A DNA stretch of 64,000 bases from Strigamia acuminata (lineage: Eukaryota; Arthropoda; Chilopoda; Geophilomorpha; Linotaeniidae): NCBI GenBank assembly GCA_949358305.1, contig OX442314.1, positions 16,919,060-16,983,059 of the forward strand. Reading direction: 5' to 3'. Below, piece after piece: positions 23,375 to 34,800 of this stretch. The first letter of the stretch is position 1. Each line of letters starts with the position of its first letter. Position numbers and translations under genes: made by a program. The notes below the pieces were generated by a model, which saw only the letters and a program-made list of their open reading frames with translations, did not search any database and was not told the origin of the DNA.

Positions 23375-25457
23375 ATGGCTTCCCGCAACTCGAGTGTTTG
23401 CTCTCCGGATATTTCCAAAGTTTCTTCCCGCGACTCCAGTGTTTGCAGTCCATCTCCTGATCTTCTTGACTTTCTTCCAACTCCGGCACACAGTAGGCGC
23501 ACACGTCGAGGTGGTGTCCACCTCCCGAAAATCCCCGTGGCTGAATTTAAGAAATTCGAGAAAGGTCGCCCCATTAATAGACAGGCAAAGCAGATTGTAT
23601 TGAATTTATTTAATCAATTTTTTCATAAGCAACCTGAAGTTGGTTGTAAAGAGTTGATTAAACTTCTGTCAAATGTAACCGGTTTGGGAATTCAAAGCAT
23701 ACAGAAAATAAGAAGAGAGATGAATGATAAAGGTGAGTAAAAACATTGAAGTTTAAAAATAAAAATTAACACTTTCTTTTGGTTTAGGACAATTGAAAAC
23801 ACCAGGGAAGAAGAGGTGCGGTGATTTTCGGAAGCGTATGAACAAATATGATTCGTTCACACAATCCGCTATTCGTGCGAAAGTGCACGAATTTTTCCGT
23901 AGAGGTGAGGTGCCCACACTGAAAAAGGTTGTAGCCAAAATTCAGAATGATGAGACACTTCCGAGTTTAAGCAAAGAAGCATTACGTTTATTTCTACACG
24001 ACATCGGTTTCAAGTTTATGAAACATAAAAGCAATGCAGCTTTAATTGAACGCGAAGACATAGTCGCTTGGAGAAGGAAGTATTTGCGTCAGATTAGCGG
24101 TTATCGCCGAGAAGGAAGAAAAATTTATTACATGGACGAAACATCGGTTAATGCAGGTTATTAACTGAAATTATAATTTAATTTGAAATTTGAAATTAAC
24201 TAAATGCTAATTCTTATTGTAGGTGAAAATGTAAGCAAATCACACACAAATGGTTTTCTGAGTACTGGACTGAAACATCCCACACCCAAAGGAGGTAGGC
24301 ATATTGTTGCTTACATTGGAAGTGACACAGGTTTCATCAAGAATGGTTTACTTCTTTTCAAGTAATTTAAATTACATTAATCTGGAAGTATTGTGTATTT
24401 AATTATTGTAATTACTTTTAGAGCTACCGGTAAGAAATCTGATGATACCTACCACTCAAAGATGATCTCGGTAAACTTTATGAAGTGGATGGAAACTATT
24501 TTTCCAAACTTGGAAAAAGGCAGTGTGATAGTGATGGATAATGCATCCTATCACACTGAAGAATTGGATCCAACACCCACAACTGAATGGCTTAAAGCCG
24601 ATATCCAAAAATGGTGCATTGACCATAATGCACATTTTGAGGATAATTATGTAAAGGCTGAGTTACTGGAGGTATTCTATTTTAAAATATAACAATAATT
24701 TAATATATCATCAATACTTATTTATTATACTAGGTTGTAGCTACAATAAAAAACAATTTTGTCAGCTATGTCTTTGATTCCAGAGCCCAGGATTTAGGGT
24801 TCAAAGTTTTGCGCTTGCCTCCACACCACTCTTGCCTAAATCCAATTGAAATGGTTTGGAGACAGGTCAATAATTGAATAAACTTGCTGCATCTAAACAC
24901 AAAAGAAATTGTATTATAAAAAAAATAAAATTACAGGTTAAGCACCATGTTCGCTTTAACAACACCACATTTAAATTGCCACAAGTCAAACAACTGATGC
25001 GACAAGGGACTGTAGTAGTGACGTCCCAGCAATGGGAAAGTTATTTTTCGCATGTAAAAAGGAAGGTTTGTAAATTAATAATTCATATTCGTTCTTATCT
25101 TGTCTCATATACAACATTCTATTGAAGGAACAACAAATGTGGGATCAGGAAGAATTAATCAATGATGTAATGGAGCAATTCATCATTAACGCCGGGGATG
25201 ATTCATCAAGTGATGAAGATTTATCAAGTGGTGAAGATTTCTCAGACAGCCAAGATAATGATGAAGACGCTACAACAACTGCAACAAACACAACTTGTCT
25301 CAATCCTTTCCTTCTGCAACGAATAAAAACCGAAGATTTATCAAGTGATGAAGATTTCCCAGACAACCACGATAATGATGAAGATACTACAACAATTGCA
25401 ACAAACACAACTTATGTCAATTCTTTCCTTCTGCAACAAATAAAAACCGAATTTTGA
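23375..25457 (+). CDS. Seven-exon DD82E (Sailor-type IS630/Tc1/mariner) transposase gene, copy 1
   Basis: Exons at 23375-23732, 23788-24156, 24223-24361, 24422-24671, 24734-24865, 24937-25065 and 25128-25457 sum to 1707 bases, an exact multiple of three (568 residues). All borders are GT-AG. The catalytic residues are visible: IYYMDETSVNAG (first Asp), VIVMDNASYH (second Asp) and CLNPIEMVW (Glu). I count 82 residues between the second Asp and the Glu, which matches the DD82E spacing described for Sailor elements of the IS630-Tc1-mariner group. The N-terminus has a helix-turn-helix-like region (NRQAKQIVLNLFNQF and GLGIQSIQKIRREM). The C-terminus is acidic with two SSDED-rich repeats. The gene is intact, in antisense orientation to the 4G genes. 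I did not identify terminal inverted repeats. It could be a live element or a gene derived from one. Confidence 0.88.
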
Positions 25458-25822
25458 AATAACAAATAAATTTGGTATTACATCGATAATCTATGACAGA
25501 CAGACCGGACTTCATGTCTTAAATTCATCACTTGAGTCAGTAATCTTTCGTCTCATTCGCGGACTTCGGGCGACAAATCTCCCGTTTCTGATTAAATAAA
25601 ATTAATTTTTTTTTTTACTTTTGCTGACAATTTTCGTCTGAGCGCCCGTTGTTTTCTTCGATGGCTTTGTTGCCCACATCGTTAACACTTAAAATTCAAA
25701 CAGAAATAAAACTGTACATCGATTGCAGTAACCTCAAATATATGAAAATAAATGCAAACAAAATGAATCGGTAAATTGATTATTACAATGACTTAATTAA
25801 TTCCATAATTATGGTTCAGTGA
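25458..25822. other. Transposase 3' flank, no gene seen
   Basis: This stretch contains the transposase 3' UTR (AATAAA near 25466) and then AT-rich sequence. I could not find an end repeat matching the 5' side of the transposase gene. The GC-richer stretch at about 25555-25580 and 25640-25670 shows no open frame of note. Confidence 0.4.
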
Positions 25823-25941
25823 TTATTTTATAAAAAAGCCTGTACTCAGATCATCCTCTAATTCGAGAACAAATGTGCATCGGCCAGTATAAAAAGCTCT
25901 TCCTTCTACTTCAACAATTACTGCCGGATATTTTCCACACT
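25823..25941 (-). pseudogene. Orphan last exon like trans-3-hydroxy-L-proline dehydratase / proline racemase
   Basis: A minus-strand frame reads KCGKYPAVIVEVEGRAFYTG, RCTFVLELEDD and LSTGFFIK, with a stop at 25825-25823. This matches the C-terminal pattern of the proline racemase / L3HYPDH family (EVxGxAxYTG, then F, then DDPLxxGFLL). No other exon of such a gene can be found upstream, so it is probably a stranded exon carried by the duplication or by a mobile element. Family assignment is from memory of the C-terminal pattern. Confidence 0.55.
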
Positions 25942-26301
25942 TGGTTAGGTTGTGACGATTCTACTTTTGGCTGAATAATTAGCCATTACAAGAGATAAAT
26001 CGGTTTAAACAAGACATTTCTACAACTAGAAATAACCTAACCGAGATAAGCTACGGAAGTCTGTACAACGTGAATATGTGATCAAATATAATAACTTACG
26101 ATTTTCGTGTGATATAATTACATGTTTATTAACATTACAACTGGGTTGTGGTTCTGGATAAGCATCGAGAGGGAAAATCTGGATCAAATTCGAAAGACTT
26201 ACTATACAAATTGGAAATCTAGATGTATCCTAAGATTTTAGATTTAGTAAGAGTTTAAAGATTTTCCTTCAAATTTTAATTATCTGCCTTCAGACTTAAA
26301 A

Positions 26302-26544
26302 CGGGTGTCCAACCCGCGACCCCCAGGCCGCATGCGGCTTTTAATTTTTTTTAAATATATTCTAGTGTTTGTTTTCTTTAGACAGCAAACAGCATTGAAA
26401 TTAGGATTATTATACGAGTATTCTTTGCTTACCTGTGGTGGTGTATATCACGAAAATTTTGTATGGACTTTTTTTTTTTGCTCATCAGCTATCGTCAGTG
26501 TATTTTATGTGTGGCCCGGGAAGCCAAGATATTGGACATCCCTG
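26302..26544. mobile_element. hAT-type MITE (243 bases) with target duplication
   Basis: It starts CGGGTGTCCAACCCGCGACC and ends TTGGACATCCCTG. ACTTAAAA and CTTTAAAA flank it (imperfect 8-base target duplication). The flank reads on from CAGACTTAAAA to CTTTAAAACTTTTGCTCAAT. The relic at 11175 shows the unoccupied form. The termini resemble the GGGGTGTCCAACC class of hAT MITEs. No transposase. Confidence 0.8.
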
Positions 26545-26639
26545 CTTTAAAACTTTTGCTCAATTTTGCTCCAATTTGTAAGATTTTGTGGATTTCCAGG
26601 ATTTCATGAGCTTTCATTAATTTCAAACTAGCTACTCTA

Positions 26640-27200
26640 GCTATTATATTTTAGTTTAATTCACCTTGGCCGCCGCGAGATATACAGTGGGGGGCAAAAC
26701 TAAGTTAACAAATGTGACATGTTGAATCTCATGGCTGTATCTCGGAAAAAAAGGAAAAAAAACCAATAAAATTTAAACTGAATACTTGTCTAACATTCTG
26801 CTTTGTTCTACTAAAATTTTTATGAAAATCTATCCATTAATTCTGGAGATAAAAATTATTTTGTGAAGTGACATCAAAAATTAAGAGGCAAAAGTAAGTT
26901 AACAACTCTGTTAACCATTGAGAAACCTAACTATTCTCACCTCTGGAAACATTTCCTTGACTTTCTTTATTCTTGTAACATCATCCGCAGCGTCTCTTTC
27001 AAATTCCTTGTGGCATTTATTGAGCAGTAATTTATGAAATATCACGAAGTTATTATCTTGATTTCTCATATATACTTTTTTCTTAGCTAAACATTTGCGT
27101 AATTTGGCATAAGCAACACTAAAATTAAGTTCATGTAATGCCTACCAAGAAATTAACAGAACATCAATAATAATTCTATTTGGCAAAACAAATTAAACAT
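26640..27200 (-). pseudogene. Decayed MIF4G exon and Tc1-like MITE relic (unit copy)
   Basis: This is a second copy of the 19.7-20.25 kb arrangement. TACAGTGGGGGGCAAAACTA lies at about 26684 and GGCAAAAGTAAGTTAACAAC at about 26886. A broken eIF4G exon on the minus strand (about 26940-27150) still shows LNFSVAYAKLRKCLAKKK and NQDNNF, with stops. Divergence from the 20 kb copy is several percent, so this pair predates the 12 kb duplication. Confidence 0.55.
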
Positions 27201-28813
27201 TTTACCAGCTGTGAAGTGTGAATGTGTGAGGGATTTCGTTTTTGTCCCTGCTTATAGTGTAGTCTCGTAAGTAAACGGTGATTAAAGAGTCATTTTGACT
27301 CATTCAACGAATGAGGTCCACTTATTTAGTTATTTGAACACAATTATATATTTTTGGTTTGGCTCACCTTTTAGGAAGTGGAGGCTTTGCCTGAAAACAT
27401 TGTGATGACTGGAAAAGACCCACCTCGATCTATTTTTCGTCTCAGCCTTTTCGAATTTTCTTCTGAAAACTCAAACTGGCAGAAGCCACTTAAAAAAAAA
27501 CCACACCAGCCGCAGATTTTGTTTCTGAAGATTTTTGTGATCGTTTTCAGCTGTTTTTGATGCCTATTCTGTTACTTACAGAAACTTTCAATGCACACCT
27601 ATTGAGATTAAGTAAGCTTTCTTGGATTTTCCTTCAAATTTTAATTATCTATCGTCAGACTCTAAAAATTTACGCAATTTTGCTGCAGTTTTCATAAATT
27701 TAGATGATTTTGGGTATTTTATGAGATTTCATGGGTTTCATGATTTACAAAATCAAAATTGTTGACTCCTGGGATATCCACCATTGGCTATCCTCTCAGC
27801 TTAAGCTGACACATGCAACAAGAAAAAACTTACGCGAATAAATCGTCACCGCTTTGATTCGTGTTTTATGCTTAAAATTAATCGTGCTGTCAAATAAGGC
27901 TAGTGTCTGTTAAATTTGCATAATGCAAGATTACCGTAAACTTTTTTTTCAGTTTTTATTTTATTGGTTATTGAACAACAAAGGTTTTGTCATACATGTG
28001 TATTTACACCATATTAAACCTAAAGCCAGACGCCCCACAAACTCAGCGATGCAGGACTATTGACCTGGCATGCATTATATTATGTAATTCCCCATTATCT
28101 CAATTAATATAATAATAATATATGTAAATGAAAGAATAATTTTCTAGGAAAAAAGATTTGAGGAGCTATAATGGATAAATTTATTTCATTTGGCTGATCA
28201 CCTCAAATTTCCCTATTCCTGTGTTAGATTTCACCTCGCTATTGTACTTCTGCAATCGAAATCTTGAGAAACAAATAGAACTCATGGTTAATACTTGGTT
28301 ATAATATAATTTACACAAACATAAATATAACTGGCTACTCTAGCTGCAATATACAAAACAATTGGCAATACTATTATTTTTTTTTGTATTCACGACAATA
28401 TACAACTCGAGACTCCATTATAACATGCCTTTTTTATCAGTCACAATTTTGTTAAAGCAGTCCAAAAGCCAATTTAAGCCATTTTGCTTATCAAAAAAAC
28501 AAGAAAAAATAAATTTCAATCGACTTAAAAATCATGCAGCCATCATAAGAAACAATAATTAAAAGACAAAAACTGTAGTGAAAAAAAAAAAGAAAAATAA
28601 AACAATTTCGGAAGAAAAAAAATAATATATATACGAGGTTAGACCATCCAATGTGATTGGCTGGTCGATCCATTTGATTGCACCCTAAAATCCCCTCCCT
28701 CCCCCTCGTTAGTGCGGCAGCAACGAAGATGGGGTGGAGCAGCCAGTCGATGTTCGGAGCATAAGCCAGTAGATTTGATGGGTTGTGATTACTTTCTAAG
28801 GGGAAGCCATGAC
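27200..28813. repeat. eIF4G 3'-flank unit (no gene)
   Basis: This is a copy of 20.25-21.76 kb. From about 28.08 kb onward the two are nearly identical. The last part (about 28680-28813) is the 3' UTR downstream of the 4G-3 stop. It has one extra piece compared with the 20 kb unit (about 28633-28680, GGTTAGACCATCCAATGTGA onward), shared with the 44.96 kb copy and with 4G-1. No coding gene is supported. Confidence 0.65.
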
Positions 28814-31800
28814 TCAGCTTTGATCCAAAGTTTTTGGATTATTTTCGTCTCTTCTGGGAACCCAATTGTTCTGTCGCAAATCTGTGACATCTTGCAACAT
28901 GAAACGAACTCTCGGCGATGCCTGTCGCTTATTAATGATTTCCTTCATCATTCGAAAGTAAGAGTTCATCTTATCATCCTACATAAAATAAATACCGCAA
29001 TTAGAACACAACTTTTTTTAAACTGTAATTTAATTTCCACTTGCCACTGGTTCTTTATTATTGCTTTGGCTCTTCTCTGGATCAATGTCTTTTCCGATAG
29101 TTGTTAACAATATGCAAAAACATTCTAATGAATGGTCATCTTCCTGATTGAGCAATTTTTTTAGACAATCATGTATGATGCTGGCAGTGAGCATGTGCAA
29201 CTTAAAAAGTTCGCCAATAAATCTACGCGAAATAAAAGAAACATTATTTTCGACGATCAACACGATAAATTATTCAACAACCTTATATTCCCTAGCGATC
29301 TCCTTTTCGCTTTTCTTTCCAAATCCTCCAATTCTTCGTCCAATTCACGTTTCTTAGCTTCATCCTATAACAATAACATTCGTTTCGTTATTCACATTAA
29401 AAACCCCCTAAATATTCTCACATCAGGAAACATTTCCTTGGCCCTCTTGATTCTCGCAACATCATCCGCAGTGTCTCTTTCAAATTCCTTCTGGCATTTA
29501 TTGAGCAGTAATTTACGAAAGTACTGGTATACAAAGTGATTATCTTGATTTCCTGTAGGGACTTTTTTCATAGCTAGACACTTGCATAAGTCAGCAACAC
29601 TGAAATTAGGTTCATCTAATGCCTGGCAAATAATTAACACAAAATAAACAATAATTCTACTTGGCCAACAAATAATTGCTTACTTTTTCAAACACTAAGT
29701 TAGTAACACCCATTAGCCTTTCTTCAGTGTCTATACTTAAATCGTTTACTTGTTTCGATAATGTGTTAAACTTCTCCGGTGTCAACTCATTGAGAATACC
29801 TCCGAATCTTTTATATAAATCCTAAGAATATTCAAAAAAGTTAACACAATGCATTAATAATTGTGATTAAAATAAAATAAAATATTAAAAAAAATAAAAT
29901 CACCGAATCGGAATTATCGATTTTATGGCCCACTATTTCCTCAGTCAGATCTCCAGACGTAGTGGGATCTTGAATACGAATTAGTTTTTTCTCTCGTTTG
30001 GGTAATTGGGGCTGTTGAGACGGCGGCATTGACGGCACCGGATGTCGGGGCATCATATGACTGTAGAACACTAAAAGCCAGACGACGAAATGCAAGTCAG
30101 AACCGAATTTGATCAAATGAAGATCACTCTTATTGTTACCTGGAGGATTTCCACCTCCGTAATGCGTAAATGGCGTATTCGCGGTCGAAACGTACATAGT
30201 CTGAGCTGGAGACTGGACTTGGTAAGGCTGTTGAGGAGGATATTGAATCCTGTACTGTAAAAGCGCAACAAACTCCTTCATTAGTTGTACGACTTGAAAA
30301 GGAACTCATCAACTCACATTAGGTGTACCACCACCCGTCATGTGCTGCATAGTATTAATTTGCTGCGGTGGCGGTTGTTGAGTGTGAGCATAAAGCGACT
30401 GTTGTTGCTGGGTAGCAGTCGCCGGGTTTATACCCATATTTATTCCTGGGCGTTGATTAACCGAAGAAACCTGTGGCCGAGGTGGTGGTTGACGAGAATA
30501 AAATGGCTGCAAGTTCTGCATAGTTTTGACAATTATTTCACTTCATTTATGCAAAGGTTATATTTTAATTACCGGAGGCATGTGTGTTCCGAATACCATC
30601 GGAGTATTGGACGCACCTGGCTTCCCAGATTGGCACTGCTTACCCATATCGTGGGTGTTAGTATTTGCGGACGTTCGCTGCTGATGTTCTGCCAAACGCA
30701 TTTGTTGATTAGGATACATACTTTGGATATCCGCATCCAATTCGTTTTCCTCAACCGATTCGTTTTCCGCTTCCTCCAGCCAACCATAAAAAGAACGGAC
30801 AGAGTTCAAAGCCACGCTTTTACCCTCCTGTTCTACAGGATCTTCACTCATCTTCCATAGTAAGAAAGTATCCTCAGAAATTATCTCTTCGTCATAAAGG
30901 AACCCGAAAAATGTGCACAATATTCCTAAATTAAATAAAAGAAATCAGTTCAAATTCTAACTTCACTTTGATCAATTATATTTCATCACCTTTCGGTTGT
31001 TCCAATTGATGCATAAGAGCTTGCAGGGCGTAAAGTGCTTGCATTTCGCACGCTTCTGAATGATCCAAGTATTTTCTTAAAATATTACAACGATTTCTCA
31101 ATAGAGCTTCATCCACTTGTATCGTTGAGTCATCTGTAAACATGAAAAACCAAAGAGAAAATTGTTTTTATAAAATGTTCATTAATGTGCAAACAGTATG
31201 GTCTTACTACTTTTTCCTAATACACTTTGACATACAGCTATCATTAAAGCACGAACAAATGATGCTTCGTGACATTGGCTTTCATTCAGGTGTGCCTACA
31301 GTTAAAAAAATAAAATCAACAAAAATCGACTTGTTTATTTGGTAATGTATTTCTCACGTCTATCCAATCGAAAATTTCTTCAATTTCAGTTTGCTTATTA
31401 GCAAATAGTGCAGTTAACTCGGTTTTCAGTTGCCCGGAAGAAAAATTGGTAGTTTTGCAAGGCTCTGGTGGCTTCACTGTAAACTCTAACTTCTGTCAGC
31501 ATCCGACAAATATACATATATATAAAACCAGAACATGAGACAATAAACCAATTTTACATTCTCCTTAATGAATTCTTCTGTCTTTACACTAGATAGTAAA
31601 AATTGAGACCATTGTAAATTCCACGATCTCCACAATTCACCAACTTCGTGCGTTCCCTTAATTAAAAAACAACAAATAAATCGTTTTGTTTTTAAATATC
31701 CAAGAAAAGTGGTATTACCAATTTCTTAGAAACAGCATGCAAAACGGCAGTCACAAAATAGCCAGCACAACCTGTTTCGTAACAGGGCTGGGCTACCTCG

Positions 31801-34800
31801 TGAAGACATATCAAAGGTAATGTACTATCTTCAATCAAAGGCGCAATTAATTCGCCTAAATATTCCCAAATATGAGGAATATCAATTGCATAATCTTTAA
31901 CCAAACTCAGAATTGCTTGAAGGCTGCAAAAAAAAATAAGAAATAATAAGTATTGAAAAGAAAAAAAATAAATAAAGACATTGCATTAACCTTACCCTTT
32001 AATATACTGCTCAGGAGTCATAACTTTCGCCTTTATTAAATCATGCATCAGCTGACCAACCTGTTGCCTTATTTTAGGCGAGCGCTCTAGAACGCAATTG
32101 AATGCATGAGTAACAAAAAAAGAAATTGTTGTGGAAGCAAATATTTCTGAAACGCACAAAATAGCTTCCTAGAAGCACAAAAATTCAAATTTAGATACGT
32201 TTTAGAACCGCTAAAACAAAATAAATATCCTACTTGAAAATCAGAAATATGTAAAAATTCATCGATTAGTGCCTTAGCTCTCCTTTCAATTTCCTTTTCA
32301 GTTAAGTCGGGATTTCCTCTCAGAACAACATCTTTTTTCTCTTCGCTGGTAGTACTACTCTCTCTACTGCTACCTCTTGCAGCATGTCTACTTTCCGTAA
32401 CCAGCGGCAATTGCTTCTTTTTTTCCCTGCCATGCACAACAGCTTTGCTACGATGCTGATCAGGGGGTGCCATTTGAATACCTCGACCTTTACTTGAGTC
32501 CCGAGACGGCGAAAGAGAGTTTCTGAATTTTAAAACAATTATTATTTTCGTAAACAAACACAAAATAATTTTTTTTACCGATTAATTCCTCTTCTTGGTT
32601 CGTTATTATTACTTTTGCTTTTCTCTGGATCAATGTTTTCTCCGATAATTGTAAGCATTGTGGACAAAACTTCGAACGATTCCTCATCTTCATAATTGAG
32701 CAATTTTTTTAGGCAGTCGCACATGATGCTGGCAGTGAGCATGTGCAACTCAAAGAGTTCACCAATAAATCTACACGAAATAGAAAAGCATTATTTTCTA
32801 GAATTTCTTTCAACTAATCAACACAATAAATTATTCAACCTTATATTTCCTAGTGACCTCGTTTTCGCTTTTCTTTCCAAATCCTGCAATTCCTCATCCG
32901 ATTCCTCAGCCAATTCATCTTTCATAGCTTTATCCTTCAATAAAATTCGTTATTCACATGCTGCCTTAAAAACCCCATAAATATTCTCACATCGGTAAAC
33001 ATTTCGTTGTCTCTCTTAACTTTCGTAATATCAGCAGGACTGTCTCCTTCAAATTCCTTCTGGCATTTTTTGAGCAAGAATTCACGAAATTTTACAAAGT
33101 GATTATCTTGATTTCCTGTAGGGATTTTTTTCATTCTTAAACGTTGGCATAAATTGGTGTAAGCGATACTGAAATTAGGTTCATCTAATGCCTGGCAAAA
33201 AAAATTAACACAATATCAACAACAATTCTACTTGGCAAAACAAATAACTGCTTACTTTTTCAAAAACTAAGTCAATAACACCCATTAGCCTTTCTTCAAT
33301 GATTGACTGGCATTTAACTTGAGCCTGATAAAATTTCACGAAAATCAAATAAACGCATAAATAACAAACTAAAAAAATACTTACATCCCTAGGTTTGGCA
33401 CAAGACTTTACATATCCAGGAGTATGAGATCTTTGAAACCCAGCTAGACTAACGGGCTTTGTTTTATTAGACTTTAAAAAACAACATCAAACAGTTAAAA
33501 AAAAAGAAAAAAAAAAAAAAAAAAAAAAACTCTTATATTACCCAATCTGTAACTGAATCCTTTATAACTTCCAGATCTGGTAAACCTTCTGGTTTTCGTA
33601 AGGACAGTGTCTGAAACTGCATTTGCAGCAAAAATGATCGATCATATTGTCGTTTTCCTTCAGGATTTAAAGGACTCCATTGATCTAAAACCACAAAGAA
33701 ATCCAGTTAAACATTCACCCCAATCTCCTAAACATCGTTTACTAACCTTTCTTAGAAATAGTTTGACTTTTGGTAATAGGTTGATCTATTACATCAATCA
33801 CTTGTTCATTCCTCTCAAAATCTTGACTAACTTTAGTATTTTCTTCAATCTTTTCACTCAATTTACGTTCTTCCTCCTTAGAATTTATGTTATCAGTGAG
33901 AGAAACCTCTTGTGCGACCGCAGGACTACCTTCAGGTAAGTTAATCTAATAAAACAAGACATTTGCTCACATTCGTCTAATGTCTGGAAAAAATTTATCA
34001 CAAAATCAACAATAATTGACCTGGCTAAACGAATATCTACCGGTACATACTTTTTCAAATACTAAGTCAATATCACCTATTAGTCTTTCTTTAGTGTCTA
34101 TACTATACTCAAATCATTTTACTTGTTTCACTAATTTGTTAAACTACTTCACTGTTAACTTATTGAGAACACCTCTGACCGCGGAGTACGACTTTTGTCC
34201 GAGTCTCAGACATGAGCATCTGAATCTCTGTCTAAGTCTTTCCGAATTCTACCTACATTTTTCCGAATTCTACCTACATTTTTCCGAATTCTACCTACAT
34301 TTTTCCGAATTCTACCTACATTTTTCCGAATTCTACCTACATTTTTCCGAATTCTACCTACATTTTTCCGAATTCTACCTACATTTTTCCGAATTCTACC
34401 TACATTTTTCCGAATTCTACCTACATTTTTCCGAATTCTACCTACATTTTTCCGAATTCTACCTACATTTTTCCGAATTCTACCTACATTTTTCCGAATT
34501 CTATCTACATTTTTCCGAATTCTACCTACATTTTTCCGAATTTTAGCTACATCTTTCCGAATTTTACCTACATCTTTCCGAATTCTGCCTAAATCTTGCC
34601 AAATCTCTATTCAAATCTTTGCAAGTCTCTATCTGAATCTTTCAAAATGCCGCTCGAATTTGTCTGAATCCTGCCTTACTCCATACGAATCCTTCCAAAT
34701 TTGTGAGAATCTTTCAAAACCCAAAACCGAATTGAAAAAAAAGATTCGAATCTCTTGACATGCAGATTCTGATTGTCGTACCCCCCGCCTCTGATTCTCA

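Larger units (their letters stand above)
16600..28820. repeat. Segmental duplication, copy 1 (about 12 kb)
   Basis: This span matches 33050-45142 almost base for base. Offsets run from 16448 at the left to 16323 at the right. They change only at the minisatellite (about 10 units longer in copy 2) and at the hAT insertion (absent in copy 2). Left of about 16.6 kb similarity falls to the older paralogue level. The right border is the shared 3' UTR junction ending in AGCT, after which the two copies continue into different eIF4G exons. Estimated identity is around 99% from reading; I did not align it. Confidence 0.9.

Noticed and set aside
27378-27560. Small plus-strand ORF (MEALPENIVMTGKDPPRSIF) repeated in the flank units
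   Set aside because: It is shifted or stopped in the 20.4 and 36.75 kb sister units and matches no family; probably decayed flank sequence.
34016-34546. Plus-strand protein with SEFYLHF repeats
   Set aside because: Translation of the 21-base minisatellite and of antisense eIF4G exons. No gene signals.
34239-34550. CRISPR-like array
   Set aside because: The repeats are head to tail with no spacers, in a eukaryotic genome.
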